From Paucihalobacter ruber (GTDB lineage Bacteria > Bacteroidota > Bacteroidia > Flavobacteriales > Flavobacteriaceae): a stretch of 64,000 bases of DNA. The stretch is from NCBI RefSeq assembly GCF_006494535.1, contig NZ_VHIQ01000002.1, forward strand, positions 1-64,000, in the 5' to 3' direction. Position numbers and translations under genes: made by a program. This document shows positions 50,918-59,375 of the stretch, piece by piece (the first letter of the stretch is position 1; each line of letters starts with the position of its first letter). The notes beneath the pieces were generated by a model. The model had not been told where the DNA came from and made no database searches. It was given only the letters and a program-made list of their open reading frames with translations.

Positions 50918-51322
50918 TTAATCAAGAGAAGGCGGTTTGCGAAGGGCTTTTTTGCTGGATAAATCTCGTTTTGACTTGAGTCGTTTTTTTATAACCGATT
51001 TGGGTATTTTAGTGGGTTTACGTTTTTTTGGTTGCTTGAGACTGGTTTCAATCAATGCCATAAAACGGTCTATCACCAGACTTTTATTTTTGTGTTGTGA
51101 GCGCGATTCGTCGCATTGGAGAATTAAAACGCCTTCTTTGGTGAGACGGTTTTGCAGTTTTTGAAGTATGATTTGTTTTTGGTCTTCGCGTAATGCCAAA
51201 CTAGCTGGCACATCAAAATACAATTCAACTTTAGAAGCTACTTTATTAACGTTTTGTCCGCCGGCACCGGAGCTTCTAACAGCTTTGAATGTGAGTTCTG
51301 ATATGAGTTGCTCTGCGTTCAT
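50918..51322 (-). CDS. arfB: ribosome rescue peptidyl-tRNA hydrolase ArfB
   Basis: A 134-residue ArfB/YaeJ. It enters the empty A site of stalled ribosomes and releases the peptide without a termination codon. The catalytic GGQ is at residues 21-23 in VRSSGAGGQNVNKVASKVEL. The C-terminal tail is rich in Lys and Arg and disordered, as needed to thread the mRNA channel. Length is normal (E. coli 140). It stands between the TPP riboswitch and the GxxExxY repeat region and has no operon partner. Confidence 0.96.
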   Translation of the reverse strand: MNAEQLISELTFKAVRSSGAGGQNVNKVASKVELYFDVPASLALREDQKQIILQKLQNRLTKEGVLILQCDESRSQHKNKSLVIDRFMALIETSLKQPKKRKPTKIPKSVIKKRLKSKRDLSSKKALRKPPSLD

Positions 51323-51389
51323 AATTTAAACTTAAATGATGGTGCTTCGATAACAATTAAAAATCGAATTCAAATTTAAGTCTAAAATT

Positions 51390-51477
51390 CTTAGCGAACT
51401 TTGTGACTTCGCGGTAAATTATTCCTTATTTAACACTGTTTTTCTTTTTTTACCGCAAATACGCTGAGAACGCTAAG
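51390..51477. repeat. palindromic element upstream of GxxExxY gene
   Basis: Two arms of 29 nt (51390-51418 and 51449-51477) are inverted: CTTAGCG with CGCTAAG at the outside, GCGGTAAA with TTTACCGC at the inside, each with a 14-nt middle. The text resembles the repeat arms found after the gene (GCGAACTTTG...GCGGT). It lies in the 251-nt gap between arfB and the GxxExxY gene, which otherwise shows nothing. Confidence 0.75.
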
Positions 51478-51562
51478 GTAATAATAAACCCTATACATCC
51501 TTAGCAAAATAAATCCCTTATAACTTTATCATATTAAGGTCAAAATAATTTTTAAACTTTAC

Positions 51563-51570
51563 TATTTTTG
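51563..51570 (+). promoter_or_regulatory. -7 box of GxxExxY gene, 4 nt from ATG
   Basis: TATTTTTG at 51563-51570 fits TAnnTTTG and is followed by ATAT and then the ATG at 51575, predicting a leaderless mRNA. No -33 TTG is visible. Confidence 0.45.
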
Positions 51571-51574
51571 ATAT

Positions 51575-51952
51575 ATGTCTGAGAATGAAATTTCAAATAT
51601 AATAATCGGATGTGCTTTGGAAGTTCACAAGCACTTAGGCCCCGGACTTCTAGAAAGCACGTATGAAGCGTGTTTAGCATTTGAATTGAAGCAAAAAGGT
51701 TTAATAGTTAGCCAACAACAAGCACTTCCAATTGTATATAAAAATGTAAAATTAAATGCCGGATACAGAATTGATTTGCTTGTTGAAAATTTAATAATTG
51801 TTGAAATAAAAAGTGTAGACGCTCTTGCTGATATCCATATAGCACAATTACTAACTTATTTAAAATTAAAAGAACTCAAGCTGGGGCTTCTTCTAAACTT
51901 TAATTCAGTATTATTAAAAACTGGTATAAGAAGAGTAGTCAATAATCTATAA
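51575..51952 (+). CDS. GxxExxY family protein
   Basis: A 125-residue protein of the GxxExxY family (PD-(D/E)XK nuclease-like fold). The name motif is in LGPGLLESTYEACLAFELKQ (about residues 23-42), and YRIDLLVENLIIVEIKSVDA contains a possible D-x-ExK catalytic core. Function is unknown; some relatives lie in rRNA intervening sequences or in mobile repeats. Here the gene is an isolated cassette with palindromic repeats on both sides, oriented against arfB and DUF4301. It ends about 15 nt before the downstream repeat region. Confidence 0.93.
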   Translation: MSENEISNIIIGCALEVHKHLGPGLLESTYEACLAFELKQKGLIVSQQQALPIVYKNVKLNAGYRIDLLVENLIIVEIKSVDALADIHIAQLLTYLKLKELKLGLLLNFNSVLLKTGIRRVVNNL

Positions 51953-51965
51953 AATATTTCTCGAC

Positions 51966-52133
51966 CTTTGCGCTTTGGCGATTATATAATATCCGCTTTA
52001 GTTCTTTAGCTTTTAACCGCGAAGGCGCGAAGGACGCAGAGCAAATCATATCCTAAAAACGCTTTGCGAACTTTGCGCCTTGGCGGTTATATCATACCCG
52101 CTTTAGCCCTTTAGCTTTTAACCACATTGGCGC
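51966..52133. repeat. repeat region downstream of GxxExxY gene
   Basis: Two direct copies of a 63-nt unit at 51966-52028 and 52071-52133 differ at about ten positions. Within them, arms at 52015-52042 and 52061-52088 form an imperfect inverted repeat (AACCGC...GCAGAGC against GCTTTGCGAA...GCGGTT). The same arm sequence recurs upstream of the gene. This block fills most of the gap to DUF4301. Confidence 0.8.
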
Positions 52134-52156
52134 TTAGGATATTGAGTTATGTTTCA

Positions 52157-53722
52157 TCAATCCATTTTTCTAACCTGATGCGCTGGTTTAAGCAAGTCGT
52201 TAACGGTTTTTACCGGATTAAAGGTAATAAGCGGCACTTCAACAAAAACGGTGTTCCAAAAGGCCATACCACCATTCCATAATCCGGGTTTTTCCAAAGC
52301 TTTTAATTCCTGTCCTTCTTGCGTTTTTTTGGTGATAAAAGCGGCATTGTGGTCTATAAATTTTTTTAGATCGTATTTCTCGCCTTTGTAATTTTTAACC
52401 CCGCAAACCAAATCAACCGGATTAAAATGCGACGCTTGATCTGCAATGGCTTGCTGCTGTTTATTATCTTTATCCATTTGAGCCGATTCTACAATTTGAA
52501 GCGATATTTTACCGTTGTCGTCCTTCACCCAAAACGGTCCGCCACCGGGTTCGCCTTCGTTTTTAACCATGCCACAAATGCGAATGGGTTTGTTAATTTG
52601 TTGCTGTAAATATTCAATTTTATAATTTTCTGAATACTTCTCAAATTCTGAAGAAATATGCACGTTCAATTTATTTTGAAGAAACTCGGCAATGGCGTTG
52701 AGTTGGTTTTCATTTAAATGAGGCTGCTCTAACAATCTTTGATAGTCAAAAATTTGACCTTGTAATTCCAATAAAATACCGGCAAGTACTTTTTTGTACA
52801 AGGCCACTTGATGTTTGTATTTGTAGGTTACCACATTATCGATGTTTTTAATAAAAATAACATCGGCATCTAAATCGTTTAAATTATCAATTAAAGCGCC
52901 ATGCCCGCCGGGTCTGAACAGCAAACTACCATCTGTATTTCTAAACGGTTCATTCTTTAGATTGACTGCGATGGTATTAGTGGACGATTTTTGGTACGAA
53001 AATGTAATTTTAAATTTCGCATTGGTAGTGGTTTCAACTTTTTCTTTAATCCGATTAAATTCGTTTTTAAATTTGTGTTCGTGTGCTTCCGAAATGGTAA
53101 AATGAATGTGCACCTCTTTATCTGTTGGGGCATATAGAACCGTTTCAAATAAGTGCTCTTCAAAAGCAGTGGCTTCGGTTAGGTTTTTATAAAGGTGAAA
53201 TGGCAACAAGCCTTTTGGATAGTTACCATAATCGAGCTGGTCTTCATCTAACATCATTTTTACGAATAAAACAGCTTGTTCATTATCGTCTAAACTCTCA
53301 AAATCCACACTGTCTTCAGCTAATTTATGTTTAACAATATGGTAGAATGGAAATTTTTCGAGCCCCACTAAAAATACCGACAGATCTTTCTGCTTATGTT
53401 TATTAATGAACGAATTAACCGATTGTTCTTCGGGATTATAATCGCTTAAAAACTTGTATAAAAACTTAAACATACGGGTGGCAGCACCACTGGCAGGAAC
53501 AAATTTTATAACTTCTAGGTTTTTTGAATTGGCCGAGTAGAACTCACTAAAATGTTCAACTTCATCCTCGTTCAAACGCCAAATAGCATTGTCTACACCT
53601 GCAGCCGATACCAAATCTACATAGTTCATGCCATTTTTAAATAAGGTGATTTGCGATTTGACATCGTTTAGGGTTAAGTCTTGATTTTCTATTTGTTGTA
53701 TGTCTTTTTCCGTAAAATTCAT
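52157..53722 (-). CDS. DUF4301 protein
   Basis: A 521-residue cytoplasmic protein of DUF4301, restricted mainly to Bacteroidota. The N-terminal part has KFVPASGAATRMFKFLYKFL (about residues 73-92), recalling the GxGxRM signature of sugar-nucleotide transferases, and LFRPGGHGALIDNLNDLDAD and EGEPGGGPFWVKDDNGK follow. The fold and reaction are unknown; nucleotidyl transfer is a guess. It overlaps the NadR-like kinase by 4 nt at the start, the last gene of the operon that begins at the phosphopantetheinyl transferase. Confidence 0.83.
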   Translation of the reverse strand: MNFTEKDIQQIENQDLTLNDVKSQITLFKNGMNYVDLVSAAGVDNAIWRLNEDEVEHFSEFYSANSKNLEVIKFVPASGAATRMFKFLYKFLSDYNPEEQSVNSFINKHKQKDLSVFLVGLEKFPFYHIVKHKLAEDSVDFESLDDNEQAVLFVKMMLDEDQLDYGNYPKGLLPFHLYKNLTEATAFEEHLFETVLYAPTDKEVHIHFTISEAHEHKFKNEFNRIKEKVETTTNAKFKITFSYQKSSTNTIAVNLKNEPFRNTDGSLLFRPGGHGALIDNLNDLDADVIFIKNIDNVVTYKYKHQVALYKKVLAGILLELQGQIFDYQRLLEQPHLNENQLNAIAEFLQNKLNVHISSEFEKYSENYKIEYLQQQINKPIRICGMVKNEGEPGGGPFWVKDDNGKISLQIVESAQMDKDNKQQQAIADQASHFNPVDLVCGVKNYKGEKYDLKKFIDHNAAFITKKTQEGQELKALEKPGLWNGGMAFWNTVFVEVPLITFNPVKTVNDLLKPAHQVRKMD

Positions 53723-54288
53723 TGTCTGTTATTTAGTAATTTATCTATATACGACACTGCTGTATTTAACCTTTCCTTTTTGTCGCCTTTAAGCAATACA
53801 TATGGTCTTTCGTGGATTTTAAGAGCACTCTCAAAAGCCTTAAACATCTTTTCGCGTTCAGAAGGTTTATCACGTAAATCGTCTGCTTCCCACGGTGTAT
53901 CAATATAAGTTAAAAAATACAAATCATACTGATTTTGAAGGGCATATTTTTCAAGAATTGGGTCGCAAATACCACCGTAATAAGTTTCGCTGTACACTTT
54001 AGTTTCCAGTAAATCGGTGTCGCAAATTAAAACGGTATCCGTTTTTTGAGCCAGTTTATTTTCTAGGTTCATTTGACCAATGGCTATAGGCAGCAGGTCA
54101 TGAGCCTCACAAGTTTTACGCTCGTTATTCCATTTATTCTGAAGGTATTCACGAGCGTATTCCGGTACCCAAACCGAATTGTAATAACGTGCCAAATGTT
54201 GCGATAAGGTGGTTTTTCCTGTAGATTCAGGTCCAAATAAAACTATTTTGATGCAGTTGGCTTGTTCTTGTTTAAGTAGGTGTTCCAT
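53719..54288 (-). CDS. NadR-type nucleoside kinase (P-loop)
   Basis: A 189-residue P-loop kinase like the ribosylnicotinamide kinase domain of NadR, without the nucleotidyl transferase domain. The Walker A is GPESTGKTT (residues 19-27), and VPEYAREYL, LICDTDLLETKVYSETYYGG and DLRDKPSEREKMFKAF are typical of the family. It overlaps pnuC by 46 nt and DUF4301 by 4 nt. Next to PnuC it would phosphorylate nicotinamide riboside, but the thiamine-binding gene suggests thiamine as the alternative substrate. Confidence 0.85.
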   Translation of the reverse strand: MEHLLKQEQANCIKIVLFGPESTGKTTLSQHLARYYNSVWVPEYAREYLQNKWNNERKTCEAHDLLPIAIGQMNLENKLAQKTDTVLICDTDLLETKVYSETYYGGICDPILEKYALQNQYDLYFLTYIDTPWEADDLRDKPSEREKMFKAFESALKIHERPYVLLKGDKKERLNTAVSYIDKLLNNRQ

Positions 54289-54881
54289 TCTTTGTAACCT
54301 TGAATTGCTAAAATGGTGAATATAACGTATTGCAAAGATAACATTCCTAAGCCTCTATACGCATAAAGTGGCACGGTAATGATATCGGCAATGATCCAAA
54401 GTGTCCAGTTTTCAATTTTTTTGTTGGCCATATACCACATGGCTGTGAAGAAAATTCCTGAGGTTACAATATCTATGTAATTGGGTATTTCTAAAGTGTA
54501 ATCGAAAGTTTTATAAACAGTATAAGTCACAATCATTGTCAATACAAATAGCACTACTCCAATTATTTTTTCTTTTGAAGTAGTTCTTGAAATAGGCACA
54601 ACGGGTTTATTTTGTTTTTTTCTGGCCCAGTTCCACCAGCCGTAAATACTCATGATGGAATAGTAAAAATTCATCATCATATCGCCTAGATAATCGTTGA
54701 TATACAACAAATAAACGGTGATGACGGTACAGATAATACCCGTTGGATACACCCAAATATTTACTTTTTTAGCAAACCAAACACTTAAAATCCCAAAGAC
54801 AAAAGCAATGGCTTCAAGCGTAATAATTAACCAGGAACTGTCTCGATAGGCATCGATAAAAAAATCAAAAATGTGGTTCAT
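54243..54881 (-). CDS. pnuC: PnuC/PnuT-type vitamin transporter
   Basis: A 212-residue inner-membrane transporter with about seven helices. It contains MMNFYYSIMSIYGWWNWA near the centre and NWTLWIIADIITVPLYAYRG in the C-terminal half, the PnuC hallmarks. PnuC takes up nicotinamide riboside by facilitated diffusion, trapped by phosphorylation; PnuT variants in Bacteroidota take up thiamine. The adjacent thiamine-binding protein favours PnuT, while the NadR-like kinase favours PnuC. Overlaps of 17 nt with the upstream gene and 46 nt with the kinase suggest translational coupling. Confidence 0.88.
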   Translation of the reverse strand: MNHIFDFFIDAYRDSSWLIITLEAIAFVFGILSVWFAKKVNIWVYPTGIICTVITVYLLYINDYLGDMMMNFYYSIMSIYGWWNWARKKQNKPVVPISRTTSKEKIIGVVLFVLTMIVTYTVYKTFDYTLEIPNYIDIVTSGIFFTAMWYMANKKIENWTLWIIADIITVPLYAYRGLGMLSLQYVIFTILAIQGYKEWNTYLNKNKPTASK

Positions 54882-55125
54882 AGTCGTGCCTGTCGGTTTT
54901 TACAATTTTCATGTATAGCAATCCGTTCTCGATGAGGGAGAATGCTTCTTTTATTTCGGTGTTTAGAACGCTCATCATCGCATCATAATCTCCGTAAACT
55001 TGTGTGCTGAGCGGATTTTCAATCACTGTTAAATCTGATACTCTCAATTTTTTGATAAAATGAATGATGGCTGGCTCAAAGTCATCTTGTAATGGTGTTA
55101 AGGTAAGTTCTACTGATATGTTCAT
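54865..55125 (-). CDS. thiamine-binding (YkoF/MTH1187-like) protein
   Basis: An 86-residue protein of the thiamine-binding ferredoxin-like fold (YkoF/MTH1187). Typical text is ISVELTLTPLQDDFEPAIIH at the start, VIENPLSTQVYGDYDAMMS in the middle and LYMKIVKTDRHDY at the end. YkoF binds thiamine or HMP between subunits. It lies directly ahead of and overlaps pnuC, so it likely works in the same vitamin pathway. Length is that of single-domain relatives. Confidence 0.82.
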   Translation of the reverse strand: MNISVELTLTPLQDDFEPAIIHFIKKLRVSDLTVIENPLSTQVYGDYDAMMSVLNTEIKEAFSLIENGLLYMKIVKTDRHDYEPHF

Positions 55126-55135
55126 GATTGGGTTT

Positions 55136-55897
55136 TTATGGATTAATAATCTCGTGAGTTATTGATGACGATGTAACTTTTTTAATTTCGTTAAAAAACT
55201 TGAGGTTTTCCTCAAAGGCAGTACCAATCACCACTATATCGGCACCTACACTGTACGCCGCATCTAATTGGGCTTTACTTTTAATGCCGCCACCAATAAT
55301 AAGTGGAACCTTTAATTCGCTTTTTACTGCTTTTATAATTTCAGCCGAAATTGGATGCGCGGCACCACTACCGGCTTCAAGATAAATTAATTTCATACCC
55401 AATAATTCGCCTGCCTTAGCCGTATCAACAATTAACTGAATATTTTTTCGGCTCATAGGTTTGGTGCCGGTAACCCTTTCAACCGTAGTTATTTTCCCGT
55501 TTTCAATTAACAGGTATCCGGTTGGTATAACTTCAAGCTGTGAATCTCTTAATTTTGAAACTGCTGCTACCTGTTTTTTTATGAGATATTCGGCATTATC
55601 GCCCGAAATAAGCGATAGAAACAACAAGGCATCGGCATGACTGGTGAGTTGCGAAACATCTCCCGGAAAGAGTACCAAAGGCAAATGTGATTGTGCCTTA
55701 ATGGCTTTGGCTAAACTATCGGTTTTTGAGGCTTCGTCGGTGCTTCCGCCGAGAAAAATATGAGTAGCGACAGATTGATGCACATGATGTAAAAATGTTG
55801 GCAATTGCTCAACTTCCATTTTATCGGGATCGATGAGTACCGTTAAAAGCTTTTGGCCCGAAATGATTTGCTTAAGTAGTGATTTTAAAACCAACAT
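55136..55897 (-). CDS. geranylgeranylglyceryl phosphate synthase-like
   Basis: A 253-residue TIM-barrel prenyltransferase of the GGGP/HepGP synthase family, which joins an isoprenoid diphosphate to glycerol-1-phosphate. The opening LTVLIDPDKMEVEQLPTF, the EAGSGAAHPIS loop and LIIGGGIKSKAQLDAAYSVG (phosphate binding) are characteristic. Typically archaeal, group II enzymes of this kind occur in Bacteroidota, with unknown ether-lipid products. It lies between a phosphopantetheinyl transferase and the thiamine-binding gene with gaps of 9-10 nt. Confidence 0.9.
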   Translation of the reverse strand: MLVLKSLLKQIISGQKLLTVLIDPDKMEVEQLPTFLHHVHQSVATHIFLGGSTDEASKTDSLAKAIKAQSHLPLVLFPGDVSQLTSHADALLFLSLISGDNAEYLIKKQVAAVSKLRDSQLEVIPTGYLLIENGKITTVERVTGTKPMSRKNIQLIVDTAKAGELLGMKLIYLEAGSGAAHPISAEIIKAVKSELKVPLIIGGGIKSKAQLDAAYSVGADIVVIGTAFEENLKFFNEIKKVTSSSITHEIINP

Positions 55898-55906
55898 TTG
55901 TAAAAT

Positions 55907-56533
55907 TTAAACGGTTACAAAAGCACAGGTATAACCTTCAAATTCTAAAAAATGCGAATGATATTTGTGCTTAAGGTTGTTGTAATCTATCCAGGCAGTG
56001 GTTTCTAAATCGTCTAACATAAATGGTATCACCAAAAAATGCTCACGAAATAACATACCTGGCGTTGCAAATAATTTGTAAAGCGACTCTTTAACTCCCC
56101 AAATAACGGTGAGTTTTCTCACGTAATCTTCGGCTGATTTATCGAGGTAATGAAACTCATAATCCACAAACTTATGAGCTATAATCGTGATTTTATTGCG
56201 TTGCTTTTCAATGTCAATTCCAACTTCACGGGTGCTTATGATAATTCCTGAAAACTCAAAGGAATGGGTGATAGAAATATGTTTACCATCTTTAAGGTGT
56301 GGTTTACCGTTGCTATCGTAATATAAGTCCTGATCGGTATAACCACAACTGCGCAACAAATGCCTTACACTTAGAAATCCGCGTTGGTGAATATTACTTT
56401 TCATACCCAAAACGCGCTCCTCGCTGGTGACTTTAAGGTCTAATGGCGACATTAAATACTCGTAGGATTCGGTGATTTTCCAGATTTTAACAACAGTTTG
56501 TGAATCAGGCTGAATGGTTTTATACAGTGGCAT
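55907..56533 (-). CDS. 4'-phosphopantetheinyl transferase (Sfp-like)
   Basis: A 208-residue enzyme that transfers phosphopantetheine from CoA to acyl or peptidyl carrier proteins. Mg-binding motifs are VGIDIEK (104-110) and WGVKESLYK (145-153), and KHISITHS (84-91) is typical. It belongs to the Sfp-like superfamily, not the shorter AcpS. It heads the apparent operon continuing to GGGP synthase, the thiamine-binding protein, PnuC, the kinase and DUF4301, and faces ahcY divergently. Confidence 0.9.
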   Translation of the reverse strand: MPLYKTIQPDSQTVVKIWKITESYEYLMSPLDLKVTSEERVLGMKSNIHQRGFLSVRHLLRSCGYTDQDLYYDSNGKPHLKDGKHISITHSFEFSGIIISTREVGIDIEKQRNKITIIAHKFVDYEFHYLDKSAEDYVRKLTVIWGVKESLYKLFATPGMLFREHFLVIPFMLDDLETTAWIDYNNLKHKYHSHFLEFEGYTCAFVTV

Positions 56534-56556
56534 TTAGTATTCTCGATGTTATTATG

Positions 56557-56564
56557 TAGATTTG
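56557..56564 (+). promoter_or_regulatory. -7 box of ahcY
   Basis: TAGATTTG at 56557-56564 fits TAnnTTTG, 31 nt before the ahcY ATG. No clear -33 TTG is present. Confidence 0.55.
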
Positions 56565-56595
56565 CAAAAAAGTTGCTAACAACAAATATACAATT

Positions 56596-57912
56596 ATGAA
56601 TACAAAAACCATTGCTTATGTGCCTTACAAGGTAAAAGATATGTCTCTTGCCAAATGGGGTAGAAAAGAAATTGAATTAGCCGAAGCCGAAATGCCGGGC
56701 CTAATGGCACTAAGAGAAGAATACAAAGATGCTCAACCTTTAAAAGGCGCGCGCATTGCCGGATGTTTGCATATGACCATTCAAACTGCCGTTCTTATTG
56801 AAACTTTAAAGGCTCTTGGTGCCGATGTTACTTGGAGTTCTTGTAACATTTTTTCAACACAAGACCAGGCTGCGGCTGCTATTGCTGCTGCGGGTATTCC
56901 AGTTTACGCATGGAAAGGTATGAACGAAGAAGAATTTGACTGGTGTATTGAGCAAACCTTATTTTTTGGTGAAGACAGACAACCGTTAAATATGATTTTA
57001 GATGATGGTGGCGATCTTACCAATATGGTATTTGATAGATATCCTGAACTAATTCCGGGAATTAAAGGTTTATCTGAAGAAACCACCACAGGTGTTCACA
57101 GATTATACGAACGTATGACTAACGGCACTTTGCCAATGCCGGCTATTAATGTTAACGATTCTGTTACCAAAAGCAAATTCGATAATAAATACGGTTGTAA
57201 GGAAAGCGCTGTTGACGCCGTACGTCGTGCTACCGATATCATGTTAGCCGGAAAACGCGTTATTGTTTGCGGTTATGGAGATGTTGGTAAAGGAACTGCC
57301 GCATCATTTAGAGGTGCCGGAAGTATCGTTACCGTTACCGAAATTGACCCAATTTGCGCACTTCAGGCTGCTATGGATGGTTTTGAAGTAAAAAGACTAG
57401 AAACTGTTATTGGAACTGCCGATATTGTTTGTACTGCTACAGGGAACAAAGATATTGTTGAAGAACAACACTTTAGATCCATGAAAGACAAAACTATTGT
57501 TTGTAACATTGGTCATTTCGACAATGAAATTGACATGGCTTGGTTGAACAAAAATTACGGCCATACCAAAGACGAAATTAAACCACAGGTTGATAAATAT
57601 ACGGTTGAAGGTAAAGACATTATTGTTTTAGCCGAAGGCAGACTGGTAAATTTAGGTTGCGCCACTGGTCACCCGAGTTTTGTAATGAGTAACTCGTTTA
57701 CCAACCAAACCTTGGCACAAATTGAATTGTGGACCAATATCGATGCCTATGAAAACAAAGTGTATATGCTACCAAAACACTTAGACGAAAAAGTAGCACA
57801 ATTACATCTTGCTAAAATTGGCGTAGAATTAACCGAATTGCGTAAAGAGCAAGCCGATTATATTGGTGTTGCACAGGAAGGTCCGTTTAAGCCGGAATAT
57901 TACAGGTACTAA
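56596..57912 (+). CDS. ahcY: adenosylhomocysteinase
   Basis: A 438-residue S-adenosylhomocysteine hydrolase, splitting SAH to adenosine and homocysteine to relieve methyltransferase inhibition. It has the signature [20 protein letters not shown], the NAD site [20 protein letters not shown] and [14 protein letters not shown], and ends KPEYYRY. Length matches the bacterial type with its typical insert. It is a single gene with its own promoter and terminator. Confidence 0.98.
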   Translation: MNTKTIAYVPYKVKDMSLAKWGRKEIELAEAEMPGLMALREEYKDAQPLKGARIAGCLHMTIQTAVLIETLKALGADVTWSSCNIFSTQDQAAAAIAAAGIPVYAWKGMNEEEFDWCIEQTLFFGEDRQPLNMILDDGGDLTNMVFDRYPELIPGIKGLSEETTTGVHRLYERMTNGTLPMPAINVNDSVTKSKFDNKYGCKESAVDAVRRATDIMLAGKRVIVCGYGDVGKGTAASFRGAGSIVTVTEIDPICALQAAMDGFEVKRLETVIGTADIVCTATGNKDIVEEQHFRSMKDKTIVCNIGHFDNEIDMAWLNKNYGHTKDEIKPQVDKYTVEGKDIIVLAEGRLVNLGCATGHPSFVMSNSFTNQTLAQIELWTNIDAYENKVYMLPKHLDEKVAQLHLAKIGVELTELRKEQADYIGVAQEGPFKPEYYRY

Positions 57913-57938
57913 AAAACAACTTTCAAATACCAAATTCC

Positions 57939-57972
57939 AAATCCCAAGTTCTAATGAATTTGGGATTTTTTA
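57939..57972 (+). terminator. terminator of ahcY
   Basis: AAATCCCAA (57939-57947) pairs with TTGGGATTT (57960-57968) around a 12-nt loop, followed by T residues. It lies 27 nt after the ahcY stop. Confidence 0.85.
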
Positions 57973-58067
57973 TATTTAACAATTTGATAAATATGCTTTC
58001 GTTTAAAATGGTTTAAAAATCTTCGATATTTGAAGGATTCAATACAATTCTTACAAATTTGCCATTT

Positions 58068-59375
58068 ATGAAAATTCGGACTAACTTTTTAATTGCTATT
58101 TCTTGTTTACTTATCCTAAGCGCGTGTAAAAAAGAACAACCAGCCCAAAGTATTAATAAAGATATTCAAGTAATGCATCCTCGGGTGATTTGGACAGAAA
58201 AACCTCAAGAACATGCCATCATATCTTGGACCAGTACCCATTTAGGCGAAGGCAATTACGTGCTATTTGATACGATTCCAAACTTAACCGGTAACACACA
58301 TTTAAAAGCAAACAGCTCTAAAGATGGTAAAATATTTATTCGGAATATGGATTATGCCGAAGGCATTCCCGAAGCCTTCTATCACCACACCGAGCTGAAT
58401 GACCTAATGCCCGCAACCACCTATTATTTTAAGTTTTGTACGGACAATAGTTGTTCAGAAACTTATAATTTTATCACTGCGCCGGATAAAGACCAACCCT
58501 ACGCAATTATCTCGGGTGGTGATTCTAGATTGGGTGGCGAAAAACCAAGATTTGCCGGAAGAACGCCCTCAATCGAAAGACAGCAAATGAACCGTATGAT
58601 TGCCAAACTAACCGAAGAAGACCCTTCAATTATTGCATTTGCACATGGTGGCGATTATTGTACTACCGCCGATTGGCGTCATTTATATTATTGGTTCGAA
58701 GACCACACATTAACCATTACCAAAGACAACCGTATTTTACCACTCATTATCACAAGAGGCAACCACGAACATGAAATTGGCTTTCTTGAAAATTTTTGGC
58801 TGGGAGACATTACCAATGAGTATAGCGATGGCTATTTCTTCATGACCCAAATCACACCGAGTTCAGCATTAATAACTCTTAATACAGAAACTAGTATGGC
58901 AGGCGATCAATTGGAATTTCTTGAAGAAACCTTAGAAAAACACCGCGTTAAAAATAACTGGATGTTTGTACAATACCACAAGCCGGCCTATCCGGCGGTT
59001 AAAGATTTTGACCGTGAAGATTTTTATCACGTACGTAAATATTGGGTACCATTATTCGAAAAATACAAAATAAGTTTGGCCTTAGAATCTGACGGACATG
59101 CCCTTAAAAAAACCATGCCCATTTTAAACGGAAAAGTTGATCCGGATGGTATCATTTATATTGGCGAAGGCGGATTGGGTGTTCCTCAAAGAAAACCATT
59201 CCCCGACAGATGGTTTTTTGGTAAAGAAAGCATAGTTGATAGCAAACATCACCTCTGGAAAATTACCGTAACCGATTCTTTAGCCAATGTTACCGCATTT
59301 GGTATTGAACAAGACACGTTACACACGTTTAGTTTGACACCTAAACCATTTTTAGTTGAAAGTACTGCCAATTAA
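58068..59375 (+). CDS. purple acid phosphatase-like metallophosphoesterase lipoprotein
   Basis: A 435-residue exported phosphatase. The signal peptide MKIRTNFLIAISCLLILSAC has a lipobox; I start at the ATG 58068, as the in-frame TTG at 58059 lies before it. An N-terminal fibronectin III-like domain (about 40-135) precedes the metallophosphoesterase domain. Metal motifs run in order: ISGGDSRLGG, AHGGDYC, TRGNHEHEIG, VQYHKPAYPA and ESDGHALKKT. It probably removes phosphate from organic esters. It overlaps the downstream membrane protein gene by 20 nt. Confidence 0.88.
   Translation: MKIRTNFLIAISCLLILSACKKEQPAQSINKDIQVMHPRVIWTEKPQEHAIISWTSTHLGEGNYVLFDTIPNLTGNTHLKANSSKDGKIFIRNMDYAEGIPEAFYHHTELNDLMPATTYYFKFCTDNSCSETYNFITAPDKDQPYAIISGGDSRLGGEKPRFAGRTPSIERQQMNRMIAKLTEEDPSIIAFAHGGDYCTTADWRHLYYWFEDHTLTITKDNRILPLIITRGNHEHEIGFLENFWLGDITNEYSDGYFFMTQITPSSALITLNTETSMAGDQLEFLEETLEKHRVKNNWMFVQYHKPAYPAVKDFDREDFYHVRKYWVPLFEKYKISLALESDGHALKKTMPILNGKVDPDGIIYIGEGGLGVPQRKPFPDRWFFGKESIVDSKHHLWKITVTDSLANVTAFGIEQDTLHTFSLTPKPFLVESTAN

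Noticed and set aside
51390-52133. CRISPR array
   Set aside because: The repeats are few, palindromic, of unequal spacing and flank a gene; there are no regular spacers or cas genes.
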